A stretch of DNA of 64,000 bases from Luteolibacter luteus (GCF_012913485.1 NZ_CP051774.1:4712001-4776000); one strand, 5' to 3'; shown: positions 32,101-41,697, counted from the stretch's first letter. Notes: generated by a model not told the origin, from the letters alone. Program-made: numbers and translations.

Positions 32101-35100
32101 TTAGTTCGGGGTGACGCAGAGACGCACGAAGCGTTTGCCCTGTCCCGTGGGAAGCGTGTAGGCCACCGATGCCGCAAGGTTTGTCAGCTTGGCATCACCC
32201 GTCGGGATGTCTGCCCAGCTTGCGAGATCTGGCGAGGTCTGAACCTTGAACTCGGTGCCATAGGCGGTGACGGCAAGGGTTCCTCCGTTCTGCCAGGTGA
32301 TTTTGCCGCCTACGATTCCGGGAAGGGTGATGACGCCGGTGTTGTTCATGAAGTAAGCGATCCCATTCTCGACGCCGTCGTGATTGTAATCCTGATCTTC
32401 GGTCTGGTTGTCGGCATGGAGCGATGCCCAGAGGGAGTATCCGGTCAAGGGGGCGACTGTGAGCAATCCGGTGCCCGGCTCAAATTCGTAGGTGACCCCG
32501 TTTTCCACTTTGGTCCATTTGCTGGCACGCTTGGTGAAGGCACCCCGGGTGCTGGCGAGCGCAAAGGTGCTGCCGTAGGTTTCCGCAAGGGTCGAGGTAT
32601 TCACCAAGGTCCAGCTGTCTCCCGGGGAATTGCCCGCGGCGGTAAGGTCCAGCACCAGTGTGCCGTCGAGTCGGAGAGTGCCGCTGCCGGTGAGTTTGTT
32701 GCTGACGCCGTTCGCACCGACCTTGATCCGCAGGGCTCCGCCGCTGGCCAAGGTGAGCGTGCCGCCGGAAACGAGAGTGTCACCGGTGTAGGTGTTCTGG
32801 CCGGTGAGGGTCTGGGTGCCGGTGCCGCTTTTCACGAAGTTTCCGGGGCCGCTGCTATCGGCCAGGATGCCATCGAAGGTGCCACTGCCGTTGTCCACGC
32901 CGAAGGTGATCTTGTTGGCATAGGAGCCGCCGATGCCGACCTTGATTGTGCCGCCGCCGGTAATGGCGTCTACGAAGATGCCGCCATTGGCGATGGAGGT
33001 GGCTTCCACGCCATCAAATGTGGCATTGCTGGCCACATAGAGATCGGCTTTGTTGTTGGTCCAAACCTCGTCTGCGTTGGAGCCGCCAATGAGGCTTCCT
33101 TCCAGGACCCTGATGATGGAGCCGCCTGCCATGGAGAAACTTGCGGTGCGAACGCCCCATTGGAGTCTTCCGGCTCCGGTTTTCTCGATGATGCCGGTCC
33201 CTGTAAAGGTGGTGGTGCCCGGAGCGCTGTTGTTGATGAGAGCGTCGGAGACTTTCAATTCGAGGGTGGTGCCTGAGGGGATGTGATAGCCGCTCGTGGC
33301 GGAGGTGTTCGAGACGATGAGGCGACCGTCATTGATCAGGGTGGAGCCTGTGTATGTATTCGGAGCGGACAGGTCGAGGTTTCCGGCTCCGCTTTTCGTG
33401 AGGTTTCCAGCTCCGGAAATCATACCGCTCAAGGCGGACGGAGCGGTGTTGGCGAAATCCAAGTCCGCGCCGTTGGCGAGCGTGTAACTGTCGTGGGGAT
33501 AGTGGTCGATGAGGCGGCCGCCATTGACGAAGGTTCCGCCGGTGTAGGTGTTCTCTCCGGAGAGGGTCTGCGTGCCGGGGCCGTTCTTTATGAGGCTCGC
33601 GGGAGCATTATTGGAGATTACGCCGGAGAAGGTGGCGCTGGCGGCACTGGCGAGAGTGAGCGTGCTGTTAGTACTGAGGTTGACATTTCCCGTGCCTGCC
33701 AGTGTGTCCACGGTCTGAGATATGCCATATGCGGTCAGAAAGATGCCAGGTGCATTGACGGTCAGGGCTGTCCCGGTGGGGAGCGCGTCGCTCACCAGTG
33801 GAATGATTCTGCCCTCTTGGATCGTGGTCTTCCCAGTGTAGGTCAATCGGGTTAACAGGTCGAGGTTTCCTACTCCGCTTTTGGTGAAGTTTCCGGGGCC
33901 GGAGATCGTGCCTCCGACGGCTCCTGGACTAGAATATGAGGCGTCGCCAAAATACACGTCGACGGCATTCGCAAATTCGAGTTCAGCGGGACTTTGCTCG
34001 GGATCTTCGGGATCAAGGTAATCGATCAAGTAGTTCCCTCGCGGATGCTGGTCAATGAGCCGTCCGCTGATCACACGGATGCGGCCGGTCCGGTAATCTG
34101 CGGGGAGGCCGCTGTAATCGCCAGTGAGAGTGAGAGTGCCATATCCATTCTTGAGCAACTCGCCGGCACCGGAGATGCGCCCTCCGTAAGTGGCGTAAGT
34201 GGCGGAAGAGAGGACGAGTGTAGCACCGGAGGAGATGCCGTAGTCACCGTGCGGATGCCAATCATCAAGGGTCCCTTCGGTAATGGAGGTCCCGCCGGTG
34301 TAAGTATTCGGGTTGGTAAAGGTGACCACATCGTTGCCGGCTTTGGTGAAACTGCCTGCGCCGGATATCGTGGAACCGAACATCTCCCCCCCGACCCAAG
34401 TGAGGTTGGCACCGCTGCTGAGGTTGTAGCTTCCGCCGCTCATCGGATAAGTCTCAATGAGGCGGCCGCCCGTGACAGAGACACCACCGTCCGCACGATT
34501 CCAACGTGAGGTCAGGGTGAGATTGTATGACCCGCTCTTGGTGAAGGAACCCGTGCCGCTGACGATGTTTCCGTAGGTCTGATGGCTCGTCCCCGTCCGG
34601 AGTTCCAGATCACCGCCATTGAAAGTGAAGCCACTGGTGACGTAGGGATTGTGGAAGGTGGCGACGACAAGTCGCCCGCCCTCGACCGTCGTGGAGCCGG
34701 TGTAGTAGATGTCGGAGGTCATGGTCAGCGTCGCGCCGCCCGATTTGACGAAGTTCCCCGCACCATAGACGTTGCCTGTGTAAGTCAGGTCGCCTCGTGT
34801 CCCGAGCCAAGTTCGAGGACGAATATTGAAGTTCATCGTGGCACTCCCCTGGACGTTGTAGTCGTTGGTGGGGTTGTCCGTGATCAGCGTGCCTGCGAAC
34901 ACGTTGGTGCCGGAAGCGCCCACGCTGGCTTGGTGGTCCGGAGTGTTGATGACGGCCGTGCCCCCTCCATATTTGTTCAGGCTCCCGCTGCCATAAACGT
35001 TGGCGTTGAGGGTGAGCACCGATCCGTTGTCCACGGTCATGTCAAAGTATTTGGGACCCAGGCCATTTCCCCAGGTAACGCCGTACGTGGAATTTACGAT

Positions 35101-35526
35101 CACCTCCGGGCTGGTGTGGTTCACATTCATGTAGAGGGCGGTTGCAGTGGCGCCCGTACCGATGGCATCGACATTCAGCGTCCAGTTCTGCTGGGAGAAG
35201 TTCAGAGAAGTGGGGCTTTTGCTGTTGGTTGTCGTGACGATGCCGTTGACATCATGGTAGCCGCCACTGCCAAAATAGAGGTCGTAGATTCTCTCGTCGT
35301 TCGAGTTGAGGAGAGCCGTCCCAATGCCGGTTCCTCCTACATCCCAGTTGGCGCTGTCCCAACCGTCGCTAGCTCCTCCCATCCATGTGGCGTTAATCGC
35401 ATGGGCACATGGAGCGAAGGCCAAGGTGGAGGCACCGAGGACGGCAGCAACTCGCGTGGTAACGCGGCGGGGGTTTCCATGGGAAGCTTTCATGGAACGG
35501 GGTGTGGGTTTACGACGGTCGTTCAT
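32101..35526 (-). CDS. Autotransporter-associated beta-strand-repeat surface protein
   Basis: A 1141-residue exported protein. After a signal peptide (TTRVAAVLGASTLAFAPCAHA) about ten copies of the autotransporter-associated beta-strand unit follow, each with a GxGxxxKxGxGxLxLxG strand and GTLxxNxGRL turn: GAGNLTKSGAGNLDLS, GPGNFTKSGVGNLDLLT, ENTYTGGTFVNGGRLIDHYP. The His/Pro-rich variant IDHYPHDSY / IDQHPRGNY / DDWHPHGDYG recurs inside the repeats. A Verrucomicrobia C-terminal module (QNGGTLAVTAYG, VAYTLPTGQGKRFVRLC) replaces the translocator barrel of classical autotransporters. Start chosen at 35526; 35493 is the alternative. Divergent from a LuxR-type regulator inside the island. Probable surface adhesin or passenger. 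Confidence 0.85.
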   Translation of the reverse strand: MNDRRKPTPRSMKASHGNPRRVTTRVAAVLGASTLAFAPCAHAINATWMGGASDGWDSANWDVGGTGIGTALLNSNDERIYDLYFGSGGYHDVNGIVTTTNSKSPTSLNFSQQNWTLNVDAIGTGATATALYMNVNHTSPEVIVNSTYGVTWGNGLGPKYFDMTVDNGSVLTLNANVYGSGSLNKYGGGTAVINTPDHQASVGASGTNVFAGTLITDNPTNDYNVQGSATMNFNIRPRTWLGTRGDLTYTGNVYGAGNFVKSGGATLTMTSDIYYTGSTTVEGGRLVVATFHNPYVTSGFTFNGGDLELRTGTSHQTYGNIVSGTGSFTKSGSYNLTLTSRWNRADGGVSVTGGRLIETYPMSGGSYNLSSGANLTWVGGEMFGSTISGAGSFTKAGNDVVTFTNPNTYTGGTSITEGTLDDWHPHGDYGISSGATLVLSSATYATYGGRISGAGELLKNGYGTLTLTGDYSGLPADYRTGRIRVISGRLIDQHPRGNYLIDYLDPEDPEQSPAELEFANAVDVYFGDASYSSPGAVGGTISGPGNFTKSGVGNLDLLTRLTYTGKTTIQEGRIIPLVSDALPTGTALTVNAPGIFLTAYGISQTVDTLAGTGNVNLSTNSTLTLASAASATFSGVISNNAPASLIKNGPGTQTLSGENTYTGGTFVNGGRLIDHYPHDSYTLANGADLDFANTAPSALSGMISGAGNLTKSGAGNLDLSAPNTYTGSTLINDGRLIVSNTSATSGYHIPSGTTLELKVSDALINNSAPGTTTFTGTGIIEKTGAGRLQWGVRTASFSMAGGSIIRVLEGSLIGGSNADEVWTNNKADLYVASNATFDGVEATSIANGGIFVDAITGGGTIKVGIGGSYANKITFGVDNGSGTFDGILADSSGPGNFVKSGTGTQTLTGQNTYTGDTLVSGGTLTLASGGALRIKVGANGVSNKLTGSGTLRLDGTLVLDLTAAGNSPGDSWTLVNTSTLAETYGSTFALASTRGAFTKRASKWTKVENGVTYEFEPGTGLLTVAPLTGYSLWASLHADNQTEDQDYNHDGVENGIAYFMNNTGVITLPGIVGGKITWQNGGTLAVTAYGTEFKVQTSPDLASWADIPTGDAKLTNLAASVAYTLPTGQGKRFVRLCVTPN

Positions 35527-35587
35527 GCAAAACCTGTGAAGGAGGCATCCTGACAATCCGATTGCCACCCTGCTAGGGTACTGATCA

Positions 35588-35651
35588 GCACCCTGGTGCG
35601 GGTCGGCCGGGGACCACGATCATCCGGTCCTATGACACGATGAAGAGTGTC
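35588..35651. promoter_or_regulatory. Inverted repeats in the divergent promoter region
   Basis: The intergenic region between the beta-strand-repeat gene and the LuxR-type regulator holds GCACC-CT-GGTGC (35588-35599) and GACAC-8-GTGTC (35634-35638 with 35647-35651). Short dyads in a divergent promoter are plausible regulator-binding sites; no footprint evidence. Confidence 0.3.
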
Positions 35652-35703
35652 GAGACCCGGCATTGCGCTGGCTTTCGCGGCGCATTCCTGCATCTACATT
35701 GCC

Positions 35704-36489
35704 ATGACGGGCATCCAGCGTGAGAGGGTTCACCAACTATGGGATTCGCTCACGGATTTTCCCGCCTCCGAGACCGAACGCGCGCTGGAGCATCTCATGG
35801 CCAGCATCGCCAAAATGATCGGTGCCGGCAATGCCTACTGGCTGGGCTACATCCGCCTATGTGTGCCGGTGCCGGATGATCCGCTCAAGGGACTGCGCCC
35901 AGGAGCCGGGCGCTACCTCCATCCCACGCCGGCGCACAGCGAATCCGCCCGCGGCCAGACGGGCCAGTGGAACCGCCGGCAAGTCAACGAAGGCTATGTC
36001 CGGGCCGCGCGCGACGTGGGGCAGTTTCGCTCCTTCCGCCTCCGCAAGGAAATGCGCCCCGCCTATTTCGAGGAGGAGTTTTACCAAACCTTTCATGCGT
36101 CCCGCGGATTTCACGACCAGTGCATCGTTTTCTTCCCGGTGAACGACGACTACGAATCCATGTTCAACTTCCAGCGTGTCGGCGTGGCGCGGGACTTCAC
36201 TGCTGCCGAGGAAGCCATCGCCGCCTACGCGCTGCGGGGCATCAAGTGGTTTCACCGCCAGGTCGCTCTCAGCTACGGCCTCCTCCTCGCGGAGACTCCC
36301 CTCACCCCGCTCCAACGCCAAATCACCCGCCTACTCCTCACCGAACGCAGCGAAAAGCAAATCGCCGCGGAGATCGGCCGGACCCCGGGCATGACGCACA
36401 AGCACATCACGGAAATTTTCCGCAAATTCGGCGTCAACGGCCGCGCTGACCTGATGGCCATCTGGCTCGGGAAGGGGAAGGCCACGTAG
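35704..36489 (+). CDS. LuxR-type (GerE HTH) transcriptional regulator
   Basis: A 261-residue regulator. The start is the ATG at 35704 (MTGIQRERVHQLWDSLTD); the open frame begins earlier at a GTG (35647) that would add 19 residues. The first 170 residues form an unrecognised sensor domain containing HLMASIAKMIGAGNAYWLGY. The C-terminal 70 residues carry the GerE HTH: LTPLQRQITRLLLTERSEKQ, IAAEIGRTPGMTHKHITEIF. It is the only regulator inside the tRNA island and is divergent from the repeat protein, which is its probable target. Confidence 0.83.
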   Translation: MTGIQRERVHQLWDSLTDFPASETERALEHLMASIAKMIGAGNAYWLGYIRLCVPVPDDPLKGLRPGAGRYLHPTPAHSESARGQTGQWNRRQVNEGYVRAARDVGQFRSFRLRKEMRPAYFEEEFYQTFHASRGFHDQCIVFFPVNDDYESMFNFQRVGVARDFTAAEEAIAAYALRGIKWFHRQVALSYGLLLAETPLTPLQRQITRLLLTERSEKQIAAEIGRTPGMTHKHITEIFRKFGVNGRADLMAIWLGKGKAT

Positions 36490-36521
36490 CCGGCCTCACC
36501 GGGGGATGCGTGTTGTCGGGT

Positions 36522-36734
36522 CTTGCGTGCCATTGCCGGGCTTTTGACCTCGAAGCGCCCCATGCCGAGAGTGGTCTTGAGATTCCGCAGCTTTAGTTCG
36601 CCCCCCAAGCGTGTGGCGTAGAGTTCGGCAAGTTCGGCCCAGTCGATTGCCAGCCCATCGGTTAGGGTGGTGACGAGCGCCATCTCGCTCTTTTTCCCCT
36701 CGTTGTTCTCGTAACGGAAACGGATGTAGATGAT
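36522..36734 (-). pseudogene. IS4-type transposase remnant
   Basis: A minus-strand stretch reading IIYIRFRYENNEGKKSEMAL and VTTLTDGLAIDWAELAELYA, then LKLRNLKTTLGMGRFEVKSP and AMARK resembles the C-terminal half of DDE transposases of the IS4 family (motifs VTTL, LAELY, LKTTLGM, KSPEMVRK). The invariant catalytic Glu-containing RRWxVELD motif is deformed to TRLGGELKL, and neither the N-terminal half nor inverted repeats are recognisable. Scar at the right border of the island. Confidence 0.7.
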
Positions 36735-36964
36735 GCAGGCCAGCTTGGAGAAGCCGGTGCAAAGGTCGTGTGCTGTTCCTGGCGAACCAGCAACCGTCGC
36801 CACGTGCCAAGCCAAGCGAAGAGATGTTCGAGCTTCGGGAGGGATTTTGACATTAGCTCCGCATACGCGCCAATCTCCGACGTAAGACTAACGGAAACTC
36901 TACGGCGACTATTCGAAGCTGAGAAAAATGAACGACGCGGTGGTGGCGAACTTGAACTTCAACT

Positions 36965-36995
36965 TGCCGGTTTGAGTCCGGCCGGTGGCCCTTTG
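36965..36995 (+). repeat. Direct repeat DR2 (attR-like), tRNA-Leu 3' fragment
   Basis: Matches DR1 at 29 of 31 positions. No anticodon or D arm precedes it, so only the 3' third of a tRNA is present. Confidence 0.85.
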
Positions 36996-37112
36996 CCGGG
37001 ATCTGTTAGGGGGCGACCGGGTTTGAAGCGGGGGATCCTTCCTGTTACCGGCTCGTCACTAAGCGGGGCTTGAGGTGGGGCAAAGGTCGCGGGGAGCCTT
37101 TCGGGATTCCGA

Positions 37113-39647
37113 ATGAGATCTCCGTACTGGTGTTCGCTGTTGTTCCTCCTTGCCCTAGTTTCCACCGGTGCGGCCGAGGACCGCGGACCGGTGGCCGGTC
37201 CCACGGAAACCGGCTACCTTTTGCCGAACGGTTGGCATTTGACGCCAGTGGGGAAGCATTTCGTGACCACGGACATGCCGCTCAACGTGATTCCACTCGC
37301 GGATGGCAAGCGGGCTCTCATTGCGACCAGCGGCTACAACCGGCACAACCTCTACCTCGTGGACATTGGCGGGGACGAGCCGCAGTCGCTTGCGACCGCG
37401 AGCAGCCGGCAGAGCTGGTATGGTCTGGCGATCGACAAGTCGGAAGGAAAGGTCTGGTGGTCCGGGGGCGGTTACGGAGAGCTCCACAGCTTTGATTTGA
37501 ACAACGGGGGCTTCACGAGAACCAGCGCGCCCGAGTCACGCCCGGGCCGGGGCAAGAAGGCGAATGCCGATGGTCCGAAGGCGGGCGACGCTCCTGCGTC
37601 CGATACGAAGTCATTCCGCTCCGGCGTGGCGCTCGACGAGGCGGCGGGCCTGCTCTACTCGCTCGACATCAACGCGGGTGAGCTTCACGCGATCCGCCTG
37701 GCGGATGGTAGCAAGAATACCCTGCCGACCGGGGGCCGTCCGTATGATGTCGTGGTTGGTCCGAAGCAGCTCTTTGTGAGCGATTGGGCAGGGGATCAGA
37801 TTCTGGTGATTGATCCGGCGGGATTCCGGGTAGTCGCGAAGATCCCGGTGGGTGATCACCCGAACCAGATGGTGCTTCACAAGGATGGCCGCCTGTTTGT
37901 GGCGTGCTCGGCGAGTAACACCGTGAGTGTGATCGATACGAAGCGCGGACAGGTGGTGGAGACGATCTTCACGGCGCTTTTTCCAAAGGCTCCGGAAGGC
38001 AGCACGCCGGATGCCCTGGCACTCGCACCGGATGGCGACACGCTCTACGTGGCCAATGCGGATAACAACTGCATCGCGGTGATCGATGTGGAAACGCCCC
38101 GGCAGTCCGGAGTGAAGGGCTTCATTCCCACGGGCTGGTATCCCACCGCGGTGGCGGTCACGCCGGATGGCAAGAACCTGCTTGTCGGGGTGGGCAAGGG
38201 CTTGCGCTCGCATCCCAATCCGAGGAAAGAGGAAGGGGAGACCCTTGATTCGGAAGGAAAGCCGCTGAAGGGGAGGGCGGGGCGGCCCTATCCGTACATC
38301 GGCACCTTGATGAGCGGAGCGCTGACGGTGCTACCGGTGCCGGATGAGACCACCTTGAAGGACTACACCGCGAAGGTTTACCAGAACTGTCCTTATTCGG
38401 ACGAGCAGCTGACCGTAGCGCCGCATCCGGTGAGGACCGCGATCCCGACCCGGGTAGGCGACGCGAGTCCGATCAAGCATGTGATCTACATCATCAAGGA
38501 GAACCGCACCTATGACCAGGTGTTCGGTGATCTGGCGTCGGGGCCCGATCCGAAGGGGAATGGGGATCCTTCTCTGTGCATGTTCCCGCGCAAGGTGACG
38601 CCGAACCATCACAAGCTCGCGGAGGAGTTCGTGTTGCTCGATAACCTTTACTGCAATGGCCAAGTGAGCCGCGACGGGCATCCCTGGAGCACGATGGCTT
38701 ATAACACCGATTACATCGCGCGCGATTGGCACCTGACCTACTCGAAGCGAGAGGGGGTGGACGATGACGATGAAGGCCACCTGCAAAATGCTCCTTCCGG
38801 GTATCTCTGGGATGCCTGTGCGCGGGCCGGTCTGAGCTATCGCGCTTATGGCGAATATGGCAAGCGGGTGAGCGACGGGCAGGGAGCTCTCAAGATGGAG
38901 GGGCGAGTTCCCGGTTTGATCGGGCATCTCTGCCCGGAGTATGGCATCCCAAAGGTCGCCGGACAGAAGAACCGCGATACGGACAATGCCGAAGTCTTTA
39001 TCGCCGAATACGACAAGTTCGCCAAAGAGGGCACCATGCCCCGCTTCATCATCATGAGCCTAGGGGAAGACCACACCTCGGGAACGACGGTGGGAGCCTT
39101 CACGCCCGAGGCCTGTGTTGCTTCCAATGACCTGGCCCTGGGCCGGATCGTGGAGCATGTCTCCCACGGCCCGCTGTGGAAGGAGACGGCAATCTTTGTG
39201 ATCGAAGACGACGCCCAGAACGGCCCCGATCACGTCGATGCCCAGCGCACGGTAGGGCTGGTGATCTCGCCTTACACCAAGCGCAAGGTCGTGGATAGCA
39301 CGCTCTATTCGACGGTCAGCCTTATCCGGACGATGGAACTGATCCTCGGGCTCGAACCTCTCAGCCAGTACGATGCTGCTGCACGGCCTATGTTCAACAG
39401 TTTCACGGATCAGGAGGACCTGACTCCTTACACGCACGAAGCTGCTAGAATGGATCTGGAGGCGAAGAACACCGAATTGTCTTACGGCGCGGAGCGATCG
39501 AACAAGATGGACTTCAGCGAATACGACCGGATCGATGACTTCGAGCTGAATGAAATCCTATGGCACGCCGTGATGGGCAAGGACGCCCCGACTCCTCCCG
39601 CAGTGCGTCATGCGATTGCATTCCGTTCGCTGCCAACCGCCAAATAA
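37113..39647 (+). CDS. YncE-like beta-propeller fused to phosphoesterase domain
   Basis: An 844-residue exported protein. The signal peptide is at 1-21 (LLFLLALVSTGAAE). Residues 45-440 form a YncE/YVTN-type propeller with repeats such as TLYVANADNNCIAVIDVE, VAVTPDGKNLLVGVG and IPVGDHPNQMVLHKDGRLFV. The C-terminal 390 residues are a PF04185-type phosphoesterase (alkaline-phosphatase superfamily): VIYIIKENRTYDQVFGD, HKLAEEFVLLDNLYCNGQVS, SLGEDHTSGTT, EDDAQNGPDHVDAQRT. This bifunctional arrangement is common in Bacteroidetes and Verrucomicrobia. It likely acts on phosphate esters outside the cytoplasm. It lies right of the island border. Confidence 0.9.
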   Translation: MRSPYWCSLLFLLALVSTGAAEDRGPVAGPTETGYLLPNGWHLTPVGKHFVTTDMPLNVIPLADGKRALIATSGYNRHNLYLVDIGGDEPQSLATASSRQSWYGLAIDKSEGKVWWSGGGYGELHSFDLNNGGFTRTSAPESRPGRGKKANADGPKAGDAPASDTKSFRSGVALDEAAGLLYSLDINAGELHAIRLADGSKNTLPTGGRPYDVVVGPKQLFVSDWAGDQILVIDPAGFRVVAKIPVGDHPNQMVLHKDGRLFVACSASNTVSVIDTKRGQVVETIFTALFPKAPEGSTPDALALAPDGDTLYVANADNNCIAVIDVETPRQSGVKGFIPTGWYPTAVAVTPDGKNLLVGVGKGLRSHPNPRKEEGETLDSEGKPLKGRAGRPYPYIGTLMSGALTVLPVPDETTLKDYTAKVYQNCPYSDEQLTVAPHPVRTAIPTRVGDASPIKHVIYIIKENRTYDQVFGDLASGPDPKGNGDPSLCMFPRKVTPNHHKLAEEFVLLDNLYCNGQVSRDGHPWSTMAYNTDYIARDWHLTYSKREGVDDDDEGHLQNAPSGYLWDACARAGLSYRAYGEYGKRVSDGQGALKMEGRVPGLIGHLCPEYGIPKVAGQKNRDTDNAEVFIAEYDKFAKEGTMPRFIIMSLGEDHTSGTTVGAFTPEACVASNDLALGRIVEHVSHGPLWKETAIFVIEDDAQNGPDHVDAQRTVGLVISPYTKRKVVDSTLYSTVSLIRTMELILGLEPLSQYDAAARPMFNSFTDQEDLTPYTHEAARMDLEAKNTELSYGAERSNKMDFSEYDRIDDFELNEILWHAVMGKDAPTPPAVRHAIAFRSLPTAK

Positions 39648-39926
39648 GCAAGGTGCTGACTCCCCGTCAGGCAGTGGAGCCGGGCGGGGAAATGCGGAGT
39701 GGGTGCTACGAAAAATACCTAGGTAACGACGGCCGTAACCGGTCTGATGTCGGATGAGTCCGGGTATGGAAGGGTTAGATATGAGTAATATTGCTTAATT
39801 TGGGCTCAAATGTCCGATTTTGCGTCGTTATTCCCACATGTTTCTGAAAGATCGACATATACTTTCAAATGAACAGTTAGAAAATAGCTCTTGTTGCCCA
39901 AAGGGGTATCCATTAGTCGAAAGTGA

Positions 39927-41093
39927 ATGGAATTCAGGCCCTATTATGCCGGTCCCGGACGGGTGGAGAGTTTGAAGAGCTCCGGCCTGCTCGATGGCCT
40001 TCACGGCATCGACTTCGATTCCGTGACCAAGCTTGCCGCGAAGGCAGCCAATGCCCCGACTTCATTGGTCTCGCTGATTGATGACAGGCGCCAGGTATTT
40101 GTGGGTGCTTGCGGTCTGCCCGACTCTCTCTCCGCAGAAAGGCAGACCCCCCTGAGCTATTCATTTTGCCAACATGCGGTGCAGCTTCGCCGGCCTCTGG
40201 TGATTTGTGATGCGCGCAAGGAAACCTTGGTCGCGGACAATCCCGCGGTAGAGGAGTTCGGCGTGATTGCTTACCTCGGGTTTCCGATCCTTGGATCCGG
40301 CCGTCACTTGTATGGCGCGCTGTGCGTGATCGATAGCCAGCCGCGGCAGTGGACCGAGGAGGAGATCGGTTTGGTTCGGGAATTCGCTTCGATCGTGGCT
40401 TCGTTGATCGAGCAACATCTCGCGCGCACCTATCAGAAGAATGCGGTCGATGTGCTGCTACATGATCTGAAGTCCCCGCTCTCGAGCATTCGCATGGGAG
40501 CGGATCTCCTCCATGAGAGGGCGGATGATCTTCCGCCGCCACTGGACAAGATGGTCCGTGCGCTGAAGGTGAGTGCCGACAAAGCCGTGAGCATGGTGAC
40601 CTCGCTGGGTCTCAGGGACCGGGTTTCGCTGCGGTGCGATGATCTTTATGGAACCACCGAGTCGGTGGCTTCGCGCTTCCGCCCGCTTGCGGGGCGGAAG
40701 GGAATGGCAATCCGGGTTTCGGATCCCGGACTGCGCATTCCTTTGGATTGTCCTGACTGGGTCATCTCCGAGGCTTTGGAAAACTTGCTGACCAATGCGG
40801 TCAACTTCAGCGAGACGGGTGAGATCCGTGTCGGTCTGAAGCGGGTGGGGGAAGCTGCCATCATCGACGTACAGGATGAGGGGCCGGGGTTCCATGCCGA
40901 CGATTATGATAAGGTCTTCCGCCCTTATTCCGCCTTTCGCATGCGTCCCGCCGGCGCGGATCCTTCTGCAGGCATCGGCCTGAGCATCGCGAAGAAACTA
41001 CTGGAGGCGGAGGGCGGTACGATTGTGCTCCTCAGTCAAGCGGGCGAGAGCGCGGCGTTCCGGATCACGGTGCCGGTGCGTTCTCGGGAATAA
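39927..41093 (+). CDS. GAF-domain sensor histidine kinase
   Basis: A 388-residue cytoplasmic kinase with no membrane segment. GAF domain at about 20-165 (RQVFVGACGLPDSLSAERQT, LSYSFCQHAVQLRRPLVICD, YLGFPILGSGRHLYGALCVI), then a HisKA-like region (VLLHDLKSPLSSIRMGADLL with the phosphoacceptor His near 179) and the HATPase_c domain with N box ALENLLTNAVNFS, G1 DVQDEGPGF and G2 GIGLSIAKKLLEAEGG. No response regulator is next door. The 279-bp upstream region is AT-rich (39770-39900) and is its probable promoter region. Confidence 0.93.
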   Translation: MEFRPYYAGPGRVESLKSSGLLDGLHGIDFDSVTKLAAKAANAPTSLVSLIDDRRQVFVGACGLPDSLSAERQTPLSYSFCQHAVQLRRPLVICDARKETLVADNPAVEEFGVIAYLGFPILGSGRHLYGALCVIDSQPRQWTEEEIGLVREFASIVASLIEQHLARTYQKNAVDVLLHDLKSPLSSIRMGADLLHERADDLPPPLDKMVRALKVSADKAVSMVTSLGLRDRVSLRCDDLYGTTESVASRFRPLAGRKGMAIRVSDPGLRIPLDCPDWVISEALENLLTNAVNFSETGEIRVGLKRVGEAAIIDVQDEGPGFHADDYDKVFRPYSAFRMRPAGADPSAGIGLSIAKKLLEAEGGTIVLLSQAGESAAFRITVPVRSRE

Positions 41094-41697
41094 AAGCGCG
41101 GGAGAGGGCGGGCTTCAGTCGGCGGCCGTGGGCATTTAGCCGGCCACGGTTCGGTGTGCTTCCTTCATTGAAGGTTGGGAAGGCGGGGAGCGAGAGAGGG
41201 GGGCTTGCGGCGCAAAGCCGATTTCCCCAAAATCCTCTTGCAAATCCCCCTGCAAAGGTATGAATTCCGCCCGCGGTCGAAAGGCCGCCCTATTTACCCT
41301 CACCAAGGGCGATGGGATCAACGGTGACCTCTTGCCGGAGGAGCCAGCAATCAAAGGCAAAGGGCCGCCTCCCGCGATCCCCGTTGCTTAGGGTAAGGCC
41401 GGGTGACCGCCTTACGAACCCAAGCCAAGGTCCACAAGGATTCACCTCCAAGTGTGCCTGCCGGTTGGAAACTCCCGCTGAACCAACGATTCCAAGCATG
41501 AATCTTCCTCCGAAACTCTCCATCCCTTCCATCCGAAGCCTCGCTGTTGTTCCGGCGGGTTGCTGTCGCTGATCGCCGTCTTTTCGGTTGATGGTCTTTT
41601 TGCCGCGCCTGTCTGCGGCAGGCCCTGCTTTGCGTGGTCCCGGCTCCGGGATCTCAGGATGCTTCGGCCTTTTTGATTCAAATCTCCTTTCCATACT
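41094..41697. other. Non-coding leader region before the 22-kb cluster
   Basis: I find no supported gene. Weak features: a short dyad near 41133-41153 (CCGTGG with CCACGG), a 43-codon ATG frame at 41260-41391 without recognisable family, and a hairpin-like GCCTG...CAGGC near 41609. It probably contains the promoter and a 5' leader for the cluster that starts at 41698. None of the riboswitch cores I know could be fitted. Confidence 0.45.

Larger units (their letters stand above)
31497..36995. mobile_element. Putative tRNA-Leu genomic island, decayed
   Basis: About 5.5 kb bounded by 31-bp direct repeats of the tRNA-Leu 3' end. Content in order: IS110 remnant, a beta-strand-repeat surface protein (minus), a LuxR-type regulator (plus), an IS4-type remnant. 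The intact tRNA is on the left and only the 3' piece on the right, the geometry left by integration into a tRNA 3' end. No integrase or excisionase gene survives, so the island is probably immobile. Alternative: the 36965 copy could have arrived separately in rearranged IS debris. Confidence 0.65.

Noticed and set aside
36273..36815. Longer minus-strand frame covering the IS4-type remnant and the end of the LuxR-type gene
   Set aside because: Only 36522-36734 resembles a transposase; the rest is a shadow of the regulator, so I report the remnant alone.
41290..41694. Minus-strand frame in the leader of the 22-kb cluster
   Set aside because: Composition (Arg, Gly, Pro-rich, no signal or domain) is that of random high-GC sequence and nothing supports translation.
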